64,000 nucleotides of DNA from Kingdonia uniflora. Taxonomy: Eukaryota; Streptophyta; Magnoliopsida; Ranunculales; Circaeasteraceae. Below, one piece after another: positions 54,615-64,000 of this stretch. Location: assembly GCA_014058105.1 (NCBI GenBank), contig JACGCM010000434.1, forward strand, positions 310,001-374,000, in the 5' to 3' direction. A model generated the notes under the pieces. It made no database searches and was not told the DNA's origin. It saw nothing but the letters and a program-made list of their open reading frames with translations. Every line of letters begins with the position of its first letter. Positions within the stretch are counted from its first letter, which is position 1. Position numbers and translations under genes: made by a program.

Positions 54615-54929
54615 GTTAGGTGTATTGAAGGGGGAGGAAACCTAGAGGAGGGTTTCAATGTGACAAAACCCTCCTAAACTTCATCAGAAGCATCCAAACT
54701 CACCTCGTTGTTCACGTCAATGAAATCAAACGGTTATAACCCAACCAATATGTTGAGTCTCTTTATTATTATTATAGATGTCCATTGGTAGTTTATTGGT
54801 CTATTCTTAATGTCATTCAGTTCATTAAATTTGTGGCATAAACTGTAGATGATTTCATTCAATCTGTCTTTTTTTTTTACACTCATGTAATATTTGGGAT
54901 GTAAGAAATGCTTAGAAGATTTTTAATAT
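54615..54929. other. unassigned flank of Tat-B
   Basis: No coding or repeat motif recognised. 'gaggagggttt' and 'aaaccctcctaaac' form a short inverted repeat near 54,650-54,690. Confidence 0.35.
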
Positions 54930-56260
54930 GTGATAGAGCGTCGTTAGTCTAATCAAAATCCTACTTAAGAAATTAATGTAATAAAATGGTAAGTAGGGTG
55001 TCAATCCACGGAGAGATACGTTATTCTAAGGTAAACTAAAATATAGGGGAAATGGGGTTTGTTTGTTAGAAATCTATGTTAACTAGGTTTTGAAATTTTA
55101 AATATTAAGGTTAACTAGACCTTTAGATTCTACCCTATATTAGCATATTATGTTCTAACTATTAGGATTCAGATCTTCTCATCGAATCCTCTCTTTTGAA
55201 TCAAATTCGAGGGGTTTAGAGTTATTTTTTGATCTCTTCACGATGAACAAATTAGATAGCTCAACCCGTCAAGGTCTAACATCTAACTCTAAGTTGCTAA
55301 CCTAGGGATTCTTCCTCCTTTTACAAAAATAAAAACAATCCCTAGGTCTAGAGGTCACTAAGTAGTATGAGAAATTAATTCCTTATTCAGGACATCAATT
55401 TCTGACCAGGCTAGAATTGTTCTCTACTTTCCCTAATTTTTCTAGTAAAGGAGAGTTAAAAAGCAAGCTTAAAGATTGATCTAAGACTTTTATCTCAAAC
55501 CTATTATTACCTGCAAGACAATTCTTGCATACACTTATCGGGCCTCATCCTCAGATTTAGTTTGAGGCGATTAACCCCATAACATCTTAACAATTACAGA
55601 TAATTGATGAAAAAGGATCTTACTTTCATTCAAAGTTAAAACTAAGTTTAGAGATACAAACTCAATTCTCAAGCTCTCCAAACCTTTGCAAAAAATAAAA
55701 AGTAGGTTTGAAGAGGAAGAACAAATCATTAAATAAAAAAACTCTGACTCTAAAATGTCTTAATTAGACCCCAATCTTCTTTAGCAGTGAAGTTTGAATG
55801 TTCAATGAAGATTTCATCTTAATGAACCACCTCAGGATTCATGCCAAAGAATCATAACTTTTGATGATAGGTGGCTAACAATCATTGGTGGGAAGCCCTT
55901 AGCCGGTAGCAATCGCCGGTGGCAGGCGACCTGAATCCCCCATCTTTTTGGGTTTTGCTTCACTTTCCTGGTAGATGATGGTCCAACCACTAGATCTATT
56001 GTCTCAGTGATGATTTTGGTTTTAAAGATCCCAACTAGCCCAATTCGGATTAAAACTTATCTAATGAACTACTGGAGAACCTCAGTGTAGTCATATTATC
56101 ATTTTAGCTCTAATTTGGTACTTTTCTTGCAAAATTATGTCCAATAGAGTAAAAAACCTAAAAGTGGGGGTAATAATGCAATAATTAGATAAAAATAGTT
56201 TTAGGACGGCCAAAAATACTTGTAAAGGGGGCATAAATTCTGCACAAAATGTGCTTATCA
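54930..56260 (-). repeat. Athila-like LTR, minus strand, probably solo
   Basis: On the minus strand the segment begins TGATAAGCACATTTTGTGC at 56,260, a start seen in many Athila-type LTRs. Toward its end it has 'gtgtcaatccacggagagat' (plus strand, about 54,990), in the same relative place as 'gggtcgtatcccaagagac' in the Ath-E LTRs. The left boundary and target duplication are unresolved, and no internal Athila sequence adjoins it. Confidence 0.5.
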
Positions 56261-56419
56261 ATGAGCTGAAAGTTTATTATCACCAAATAAAAATCAAAAT
56301 ATCCAGGAGGTCTAAAAGAATTACTAGTTTCCAAATGGTCCTACTGGCATCAGTGTAAGGCTAATAGATTATCATTATTGATGCAACATAGGAAAAAACA
56401 TGTTCAAGAAATACTGACC

Positions 56420-56724
56420 TGGATTTCTCATTCTTAACCATCTTTTAAATTTAGCTTTCATGGTATATGAGAGATGTAAGTATAGATCTACAAAGGAGGT
56501 GGAGGCTAATGCAACATGGAAATGGTCCAAGAACAATTCATTTTAGATTTTTGTGATGCCGTGAATGTGATCAAAACTTTGCAAAACAAGAGCAAACTTG
56601 TAGAGTGGAAAACGGATGATTTTGTGCAAAGAATTCTCAAAGCAGAAGAGCATTTTAAGGAGGTGGAGTATGGGTATTTAAGTAGATATTTTACCTTCCC
56701 AGCTTATAATTTGGAACTTCTTGA
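56420..56724 (+). pseudogene. LINE RNase H-like fragment
   Basis: The plus-strand reading 'KEVEANAT', then 'LDFCDAVNVIKTLQNKSKL', 'DFVQRILKAEEHFKEVEYG' and 'FTFPAYNLELLDRA' follows the second half of the RNase H domain at the end of plant LINE ORF2 proteins: a strand with D.. .V..L, a helix, then a strand ending 'R..N..A..LA..A'. The Asp of the middle motif is kept, whereas the final His/Asp motif is altered. The 83-codon open frame is cut by a hAT-like element at 56,725. Other readings (a decayed host RNase H-like gene) are possible. Confidence 0.4.
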
Positions 56725-58088
56725 TAGGGCTGGGCAAAGAACGGAAGGAACCGAAAAACCTAGCTGAACTATTTTAGAAAAAACAGTTCAGTTTTAATGA
56801 GTCCGGTTTCGGCTGTTGAAACACAAAAACAGAATAAATTTGGTCCGATTTCGATTTCTCTATAATAGAAACCATAAGAAACCAAACAGAGAGACCGCTT
56901 CTTTTTAAACAAAACCTCAACTTATTGAAAAGCCCACCCACAAGCTTCCTCCACACATCTTCTTATTCTTCTCTCTCATTCTCTTTCTTCTCTCTTTCTT
57001 TATTCAATCTTACCCCAATGTTCCTTGCAAGTCCCAATTGAAAAACCCTTAAAAGTTATTCAAATACTTTCTCAACCATTGAACAAACCTCCAACTCATC
57101 TCCCGTCAACCCTTCTCACCTCTTCTTCTAGGGTTTTTGATTTAACTCTTTCCTTCTACAACTCGAACACTTCAAGCAGCCATCATCGTCAGACAAACAA
57201 AATTTTTAATTAAGCTAAGGAATGTCATTAAAAAAAATATTTTAAGATATATAAAGTGGTGAAGAAGGGCATGGACAAGATTTAAAATAAATATATTCTT
57301 ACCTTTTATTTTTGTATTAGTTCTTAATCTGATCTTCAAGTTTTAGCTTCTTCCCATGTTTGGCTGCTGTTAGGACTAAGCATGGGTCGGTTTTGGTATA
57401 AAACCGAGGCCAAAAACTTTGGTTCCTAAAATCAATAATTGGAACTGACCACACTATAAAATGAACCGAAACCAAACCAAAAAATAGATTAGTTTGGTTC
57501 GGTTTTTAGGTTTGCATTCCATCAAAACTAGTAAAGTTATTGTTTAAGTTAAAAATTTACTTAATAATACTATATTTGGGTATTTTAATATATGAAAAAC
57601 ATATAGAGTAATGAAGAGTTGAGATATAATTTAGAGTTTTGTTTACTAATAATGTTTATTCTCGGTTTGGTTTGGTTTTTGTTGGTTCCTCTTATGGAGA
57701 AACCGAAACCAGATCCTTTCAGTTCCTTAATTTAGGAAACGAAACCAAAACCGAAGCCTAAAAAACTAAACCATTTTGTTCGGTTTGGATTGGCTTGGTT
57801 TGATTTCACGGTTTCTACAGTTTTTAACTCACCCCTAGTTGTTGTTTATGCTTATGGGTAATTGGGTGGGTACTCCTCAGAATCTTTGTAGTAAAAATGA
57901 TCAATTGGATTTCTAGGTTTTTTCTTGATCAGTTCAGTTTGGTTTGGTTTAGAGTTTATGTGTATTTAGTCGGTTCAATTCTAGTTTAGTTTGTTAGAGG
58001 TTCGGTTCAGTTTCAAATTACGTAAACCAAACTTTTTAGTTTTGATTTTATACATAACCTGACCCAAACTAACCCATGCTCAGCCCTA
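56725..58088. mobile_element. hAT-like non-autonomous element, outer (1,364 bp)
   Basis: Left end 'tagggctgggcaaagaacgg'; right end (opposite strand) 'tagggctgagcatgggttag'. Flanking 8-mers cttcttga (56,717-56,724) and cttcttgg (58,089-58,096) match at seven of eight. Subterminal 'ggttcggttt'/'aaccgaa' repeats are dense. A second element of the same kind is nested at 57,371-57,837, leaving about 890 bp for the host element. No transposase frame. Confidence 0.8.
57371..57837. mobile_element. hAT-like non-autonomous element, inner (467 bp)
   Basis: Left end 'taggactaagcatgggtcgg'; right end (opposite strand) 'taggggtgagttaaaaactg'. Flanking 8-mers gctgctgt (57,363-57,370) and gttgttgt (57,838-57,845) differ only by two C/T changes. 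Rich in 'aaccgaaacc' and 'ggtttggtt'. Confidence 0.75.
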
Positions 58089-58189
58089 CTTCTTGGTATA
58101 TCACCCATCCACGGATTGCTTCCGCCCGAGAATGATTAACTTTGGAGTTATTCCAACTACCATAAACAAACGCACTTAAAATGCCTTGC

Positions 58190-58410
58190 ATTAGGAGTTG
58201 GGTCTGGCCCAAGGTGGAAACTCAACTGGGTTGGAGTGTCCTACTGGACTCCTAATAAGCCCATATAACATTAGGGATAATAGGGAGAGTTTGAGAGAAA
58301 GTATATAACCCTATTAAAGGTTTAGTATTTGTAACTACATAGAAACACAAACAACATATCAATAATAACTCTCTACTCTTCACTCATATTATGTGTGTGT
58401 ATTTGTAATA
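58190..58410 (+). repeat. 5' LTR (partial) of Cop-G
   Basis: Contains 'gaaagtatataaccctatt' (TATA at 58,302), then 'atatcaataataactctc' and 'tgtgtatttgtaata', followed by 'cgttatcagtactgc'. That last string resembles the widespread 'acacgttatcagcacg' junction of plant copia elements. The LTR start was not determined. Confidence 0.5.
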
Positions 58411-58429
58411 CGTTATCAGTACTGCAAAG

Positions 58430-60359
58430 AGCTAATGGATCAAAATGATAAATAAAAAAAGGGCTCTCCAAGGAAGCGTTATTGGATATTATTTTTGCGG
58501 TTCAGAGAGGTATAATTTCTTAAAATTTGTTTTTATGTATTAATTGTATGATCAATCATATAGGATATGAAGATCTAACTTTGTAGATTAATATCTAATT
58601 TTTTAAATATTATTAGACCTATTTTTAACATTTATTTTTACCCTTGTAAAAAGGTTATTTTTAAACTAAAATAGGGATCGATCTAATAATCAGATTGACG
58701 CACTTATAATTTTGTTGTGTAGCCTATTTTATAACGATCTCGTCCATATATCACACTTCTCCAGGAGATGTCCTTGCCGGTGGAAAAATGACATGGAAAC
58801 TGGGCAGTTCACAGCCAAAACCCCATATTTTGCGGTGCTTAGGTCGGGATAACGTCACCTAGGGTTTTCTAATTTTTTTTTAAAAACATCATGTTGATGT
58901 CACCAAGGTTGACATGATCCAGATTCATTTTTAGAAAATTGAGCCTTGATCAAACTAACCCACAAAATTAGACCAGATCAGGGTGCTAACATGGTAGGGG
59001 TGGGCCCACAGTAACACGTGTCAAAGATAGATGACATAAGGACCCATTATATACTGACGTGGTAGAGGGACCCGCCATGCTAATGTGTCATGAACACGTG
59101 GCAACTAATATGGTAGGTGGGGCCACCCCATGCTGACCTGGTAAACATGTGTCATAGAAATGTGGCAGGTGGTGTCTACTCCGTACTGATATGGCAGAAT
59201 CATGGCAGCTGATGTTGTGTGGGACCCATACCTATACTATGGCAGTGAGACATGTGTTACTGTTATAGTGGCACACGTTTCACTATTATATTGGCACAAT
59301 GTCACCGCTATAGTAGAGGTATAGGTCTCTCACAACGTTCACGTGTTTCATATTGTAACAGTGATACGTGCCTCAATGTAGCTGAGATACGTATCAAGCT
59401 AGTTTGACCGAGTTAAACCGGTCTAGGCTGGTCAACCCGGTCAAGGCCTTGTATAAGAAATATGACTAACTTATATATAATATAAGAAAATAGATTAATA
59501 TCTATTTAAGTATCTTACGATAGCTTATATAATATTAATGGTATGCCCCTAAGATATTAATTATCCTGACCAGGAATCAGAGATAATACGAAACCCAAGA
59601 CTAATTTAGAATACGACTATGAGCCATATCTAAATCACAGTTAAATGTCAAGGATAATAATTAGATATTAATTGGGAATTGACTTAGTCTTATCTTCTAA
59701 AAACTTGGTGTCTGAGGAACCAATTTTACGTATCTAGTTGCAATTAGATATTACTTGATAACATTTAGAGGTAAATAAGTACTAATAGCACCTATAGTAC
59801 CCTAAAATATTAGTTCAAAGACATGACTAATCTGCCTATCTTTTGAACTCAATAGACTTCGCGGTGGGACCACTTGTCTACTAAACATTTAATTGCCCTC
59901 ATATTCGTAGTAAATAAGGTTATTTGGCTAGAATAATATGCAGACTTTATAGAACTTTAGGGATTAGAACACCCTAGTTGTCAGAATAAGTAGCGCACAC
60001 ATCTAGTGGTTTTATATAGCAATCTTGGTTAAGATTCTATTAAAGTGCATATTTAAGATTAAGATCATCATTTTACAGGCTAAAATTAGGATTTAATTAT
60101 TATAAAAAAATTATGAGTATTAGAATATGAACAAGGTTCAACTATAAAATGATTAGGAATTATTTATTTTCTGTTACTCTAATTACTATAATTTGTCTAT
60201 AATGCATTTGAAATGTTTATCAAGAATTGTTACTAATTGCAATCTATATTTTGTATAATAGACGTCTATGAGACCGCGTTACGTTGATTATGAATAATTG
60301 CGGCTAGATGGTTCTAACTACCTTTGTTGGTGTATGGACATAAAACTTTATTTAAAAAC
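58430..60359. other. non-coding stretch in Cop-G with irregular GC-richer repeats
   Basis: At 58,990-59,340 short motifs recur irregularly: 'gtggcaggtgg', 'tgctgacctggta', 'acatgtgtcat', 'gggacccaccatgc'-like and 'acacgtg' (cacgtg at about 59,008, 59,095 and 59,340). The remainder is AT-rich without motifs. It may be an inserted element or an unusually long leader; no ends could be defined. Confidence 0.4.
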
Positions 60360-61190
60360 AATGAACAACTCAAAGTAAATAATTGCAGATAACACCGTCT
60401 CTGAACCACTCAAGGCATTGGCCATGTAAGTTATGCATACCCACATTCAACCGGAGCTGAAGTTTGAGCACCTACGTTGTGGAGATCCATAAGAGTTTAT
60501 GGAGATGCTTAGAACAATGCTTTGGTCTCCAGTACAAATCCTAAGAAACCCTAAGAACTGCAACCGCTAGAATAACTTGAGGTTATGTGACTTCAAGACT
60601 GTGGCTGACTATAACTCAGCAATGCCAAAAATTATGTCGACGATAAGGATCAGTAATGATTATGTCTTCGAGGGAGATATGTTACACAAGACTCTCCCCA
60701 TATTTTTATATTCACAAGCTGCTCTCAGGGACTAGTATGTAAAATTAGAATTTAGGAGTCATACAGATCTGATCTAACTCTTGCTTACTACTAAACAAAA
60801 GCGAAAAAATTTTGTTAAGAAAAACAATAGGTATTCTGTTATGAGAAAGAGATTCATTTCATGGAAAATCTTATTTAATGCCAAAGACAACCAAGAATAG
60901 GGTTCTAGAAGTGGAAATGTAACTAAAGGTGAGAATTAGGCATTCTTGGGCTTTTAGAAGAGTAATAGGTTTAAAAAGGTTGGTAAACCAAAGAAACTAA
61001 AGAAGATCAAGAAGCCACATCATTAATCTCCTTGCTTAAGATATGGGGCAGCTAGAAACTGGGTATGAGATTGCAAGACATCGAGGGTGCCTAAAGTCAA
61101 TAAAGTCTAAGCTACCTACATAACCATTGACATAACTTCCATAACTATGAAGTTTGCAGTATCAGACTTCTTTGGCGATACTGATGCAGA
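60360..61190 (+). pseudogene. gag: Cop-G gag pseudogene
   Basis: Copia-type gag (UBN2-like) is recognised by 'IQPELKFEHLRCGDP', 'LRLCDFKTVADYNSAM', then 'RISNDYVFEGDMLHKTLPIF' and 'DLI', stop, 'LLLTTKQKRKNF'. These match 'Lr..dFksV.eYnsal..i...l......i.d.dmLektl.tf.....ll...Yr...f..yseLi..Ll'. A degraded knuckle 'CLRYGAARNWV', stop, 'DCKTS' (61,040-61,080) and the short tail 'KFAVSDFFGDTDAD' follow. Many stops; the N-terminal 40 codons are poorly preserved. Confidence 0.75.
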
Positions 61191-61479
61191 CATGTATCAA
61201 CGTACTAAGTAATCACTAGTGATATCTCAGTAGATGTGTGATATCACAATAGAGAGCACTAGTAGTTTCTTTTCTTTAGTTGTAAAGACTTTATTTACTT
61301 TTCTAGTATTCTTTTTTATTATGTTAGGAACTGATCATTTATGTTTAATAAAGTACTCGTGACACATACTCAGTATTAATCTATGAGATTTTAATTTTGT
61401 TAGAAATTGTGACTATTCAAATTATTACTTGGGATAGTAGTTATTTTATAGTATAAATAGTTTTTAATCTGCTATATAT

Positions 61480-62203
61480 ACTGGTACCCCATGGATATTT
61501 CTGCCGATAGAGCACTAATTGATAAAAGGACGAGTCGCGGCACATATCTTGTTAACATTGGTACCACGTACTCGATCCTTCGAGATAAATGGTATTTTAC
61601 AAACTTGACTGCATATATCAGGGACATTTAAACTATTATAGGGTCAGCCATTATCATTGAGGGCTCGGGGAGCGCTACGTTATTACTCTCTAATGGTACG
61701 ATCCTGAGTATCAAGTCTTTATTGTTTGCTAGTAAATCTCCTGAAAATTTACTAAGTTTTAGGGGCATACATAATAACGGTTATCAAGTAAAAATGATAG
61801 GAAATGATGAGAAACAAATCATATGCATCACCTATTCGCCTAATGGTCAAGAACTTATATTGGAATATTGTCCAATGTATGCCTCAGGGATTTATTCTAC
61901 TGCTTTTAGGCATGTCAAAACATTTGCATTCACCAATTTTTCTCCGTTAAAGAGAAAATATTTAGGATTTGGCATGACTGTTTCGGACATCCTGGACAAC
62001 AAATGATGATGAAAATTATTAATAGTACCTCTAAACATTCACTCACGGGAGAGAAGATCTAAGTTTTACAAGATTACCCGTTTAACTCCAACTCTCAGGA
62101 AAAGCTTATTGTCCAACCTAGTAAGACCAATGTGGAGTTGGAGTCTCCAGTCTTTCTCCAACGTATCCATGGAGACATAGGTGGACCTATACATCTACAT
62201 AGT
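61480..62203 (+). pseudogene. Cop-G protease and start of integrase
   Basis: 'YLVNIGTTYSILRDKWYF' at about 61,545 is the copia protease site, normally 'lvDSGtThtil.d...f', with the catalytic Asp replaced by Asn. It continues through 'SAIIIEGSGSATLLLSNGT', 'LFASKSPENLLSFRGIHNN' and 'GYQVKMI' (open for 94 codons at 61,722-62,006). Then comes the pre-integrase finger 'HDCFGHPGQQMMMKIINS' with His/His kept, and 'EKLIVQPSKTNVELESPVF', then 'LQRIHGDIGGPIHLH', the approach to the integrase core. It ends abruptly at 62,203. A 250-bp AT-rich insertion or decayed segment lies between gag and protease. Confidence 0.75.
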
Positions 62204-62783
62204 TGTAGGGACTTATCCCTTGATCTCACTCATAATCGAACTCACAAAGCTCGATTAACCACCATCTCAGGTTCACGCATTTTTTAATACTTAATACTCC
62301 AGTCAACATTCCAACTGGCCCCACGAACTACTCAAGAACGTGGGAGAAGCTAAACCCAAAAAATGTTATTCAGTCAAACACACCTGTCTCTCACGAACTC
62401 GTCAGTTATTCAGTCAACCGCCACTAACCATATTATTCTGAAAATGTGTTCTAGCACGATGAATAGTTATGGAGAAGCCTATATAAAGGAAAAGTTTCAG
62501 AAGAGACAGGGACCAGAAAAATTACTCAAAACTTCTTATTTACGAGATCAAAAGCATTTCAATATTTTAGAGATCACTTGTAATAAAAATATCAACTTAA
62601 AGCAATAAAGATACTTTTAGAAAAATCTTCCATACGAGGTCGTGGTTTTTTTACATGTTCAGAGGTTTTCCACGGTAAAAACACCTATTTCCAATTCTTG
62701 CTTTATATTAGAATATTGTTACAGGTTCATTGGTGTGATAACTAATTCCTAATCATATCGAGCTACAGAATTTGGCCATTACA
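62204..62783 (+). repeat. 5' LTR of Tat-C
   Basis: Starts TGTAGGGACTTATCCC where copia integrase similarity ends, has 'gcctatataaaggaaaag' (TATA at 62,480), and ends '...tttggccattaca' next to the Tat leader motif 'cttggcaccgtctgtggg'. TG...CA ends and a length of 580 bp are plausible; the left boundary is inferred from the loss of copia coding. Confidence 0.65.
62480..62487 (+). promoter_or_regulatory. TATA box in Tat-C LTR
   Basis: tatataaa about 300 bp before the LTR end, followed by 'agagacagggaccag' and a poly-A-signal-like 'caataaaga' near 62,605. Confidence 0.55.
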
Positions 62784-62855
62784 CTTGGCACCGTCTGTGG
62801 GAAAGATTGCATTTCCATGATACCCTAAGGCAGTCATTCACAACAATTTTCAATT

Positions 62856-63782
62856 ATGGTTTCTTCCAGACGATTGGCCGTAGGAACTCATCTCAAAAAT
62901 GTTATGGATCTGGGAGAGCTCACTGAGTTAGGAGCGAATCTCCATGCTGAGCCAGAGAAATACGCCAAACTCAAACTTCAGTTGACAAAAGATTGCGAGC
63001 TGCGAGAGAAAGAGCTCGATGGAGAACGACAAGCTCCTTTGACAGCGCTCAAATGGCACAAAGAATTGATGACGACGATGCAGACTACACTCGAAGCTCT
63101 GCAAAATACTCAGTAGACTCCTCCAGCCATGGGTCACGATCAACTCCCAGAAACCTCCCACCTTTCGGCAAGGAAAAGATTGGGGCCTCGGGGAGCCACT
63201 GGTAAAGCCATTTCCATAAATCTACCACACAGACTACAACCCTCCATTCATTTGGGGGGAGAAGTTCAATCAGAAGTCAATCGAGGTTATCAGGTTTCCG
63301 TCCGTCAGGAGGAAGACCAGCGACCCCTACACCAAGTTCCAATACGAGATCGCTTGAGTAAAGGAACGGGAACTCATCATCCCCTACCAGCACGTCCAGC
63401 GATTCAACCAACGCGTCATTATGTTACAAAAGAACATATGGATCAGCGAATTAAGGAGCTGATCGAGGCACAAGTTCTGGGTACTATCGGCAATGCCACA
63501 AAGTTATAAGGAAGTTTGATTACCAAAGAACTATTCGATATGGAAATACTGAAAGGTTTCCAGATTCTCCAAATTCACAAGTACAAAGGTACTGACCCGA
63601 AGGAGCATATTCAGCAATACCGCGATTCATTGGGGTTATACTCCAATCTCAACCAAATTCTCTGCCGTCTGTTCACCACAAGTTTACAGGAGGGGCCACT
63701 CAGATAGTTCCATTCTCTTCTTGAAGAATCTATCTACACATTTGATCAGCAGCAGAAGCAGTTCATCAAGACATATGCTCAC
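62856..63782 (+). pseudogene. gag: Tat-C gag, 5' part, cut by another LTR
   Basis: Starts 'MVSSRRLAVGTHLKNVMDL' 73 bp after the LTR leader motif, with a helical charged region 'KLKLQLTKDCELREKELDG'. After a stop and frame changes, 'YVTKEHMDQRIKELIEAQ' and the capsid core follow: 'LQIHKYKGTDPKEHIQQYR', 'LYSNLNQILCRLFTTSLQE', 'GPLR', stop, 'FHSLLEESIYTFDQQQKQF'. This matches Tat gag 'Y.GttDP.eHi..f......g..d...Cr.Fp.tLkG.A..WF..Lp..SI.sf..l...F', with the Trp replaced by a stop. It breaks at 63,783, where a new LTR begins. It is the least decayed gag in the window. Confidence 0.8.
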
Positions 63783-64000
63783 TGTAATGACCCATATTTT
63801 GTTTATATTTTTATTTATTGATTATTATTCATTATCATCATTCATGCATCACTATTCATTTGCATTTGCATTTGCATCTTATTGTTTTTATCAGGTTTAG
63901 AATTCTTCGCTTCTGTGGTTTTGGTAGTTGTTAGGTGGAGGAGGTTGTGTTATGGCTTTGGGAGCCCATGGTTGGTTTGGTAGATCCCGTGGTTGGCTTG
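63783..64000 (+). repeat. start of another LTR interrupting Tat-C gag
   Basis: Gag reading stops at 'FIKTYAHC' and the sequence continues TGTAATGACCCATATTTTG, a plausible plant LTR start, with 'catttgcatttgcatttgca' nearby. The element runs out of the window, so its family is unknown. Confidence 0.45.

Larger units (their letters stand above)
58190..62203 (+). mobile_element. Cop-G: degraded Ty1/copia element
   Basis: An LTR end with primer-site-like 'cgttatcagtac' (58,411), a copia gag (60.36-61.19 kb) and a protease/integrase-start region (61.49-62.20 kb) occur in order on the plus strand. At 62,204 the integrase reading stops where the LTR of another element starts. A 1.9-kb stretch without coding (58.44-60.36 kb) separates LTR and gag and probably includes inserted DNA. 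Reverse transcriptase, RNase H and the 3' LTR lie outside the window or are lost. Confidence 0.7.

Noticed and set aside
1..64000. tRNA, rRNA, CRISPR arrays, bacterial operons, organellar inserts
   Set aside because: None was seen while reading both strands; composition and elements are those of plant nuclear heterochromatin. A covariance-model scan would be needed for certainty on tRNAs.

Overview
The window is plant nuclear repeat DNA, most likely from a flowering plant. It has plant-specific Ty3/gypsy lineages (Tat with a second RNase H, Athila, Tekay-type and Galadriel-like chromoviruses), a Ty1/copia element, plant L1-type LINEs with a DUF4283-like ORF1 and a C-terminal RNase H, hAT-like non-autonomous elements and a CACTA end. 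I found no intact host gene, rRNA, tRNA, CRISPR array or organellar insert. Nearly every coding region is a pseudogene with stops and frameshifts. Where the ancestral codon can be guessed, many stops look like C-to-T changes (often CAG to TAG), as expected for long-methylated repeats. Gene-level calls rest on my own translation and motif recognition, without database searches.

Layout. 1-3.6 kb: three scraps of LINE reverse-transcriptase C-termini. 3.73-14.1 kb: Tat-lineage element 'Tat-A' (+): 5' LTR, gag with a 471-bp tandem duplication, pol, a G-rich tandem array, an antisense ORF, a second array with higher-order structure, and a second antisense ORF split by a hAT-like element. 14.1-18 kb: a possible LTR, unassigned sequence, an isolated LTR 3' end, an LRR-gene scrap and a CACTA end. 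18.47-20.4 kb: 3' half of a Tekay-like chromovirus pol (-), then a 281/282-bp tandem repeat. 22.01-54.61 kb: one Tat element, 'Tat-B' (+), bounded by recognisable LTRs and opened up by nested insertions. An Athila-type element (-, 25.36 to about 46.7 kb) sits in its reverse transcriptase. A Galadriel-like chromovirus (+, 26.87-32.25 kb) sits in the Athila LTR. A 5'-truncated LINE (25.43-26.03 kb) lies in the same LTR, and a nearly complete LINE (-, 32.25-37.4 kb) abuts the chromovirus. Tat-B resumes with integrase, a tandem array and a long antisense coding region, is hit by a hAT-like element (51.88-53.01 kb), and ends in its polypurine tract and 3' LTR.

54.6-64 kb: an Athila-like LTR (-), a LINE RNase H scrap split by two nested hAT-like elements, a Ty1/copia element (+) with gag, protease and the start of integrase, cut by a third Tat element ('Tat-C') whose LTR and gag are present. 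Tat-C gag is itself cut at 63,783 by the start of another LTR that runs off the window.

The retroelement parts follow the usual scheme: the LTR carries promoter and polyadenylation signals, Gag forms the particle, and Pol supplies protease, reverse transcriptase/RNase H and integrase. The least ordinary features are the antisense coding regions downstream of pol in both Tat-A and Tat-B and the tandem arrays that accompany them. They resemble in position the antisense accessory gene described for the Tat-lineage element Grande.
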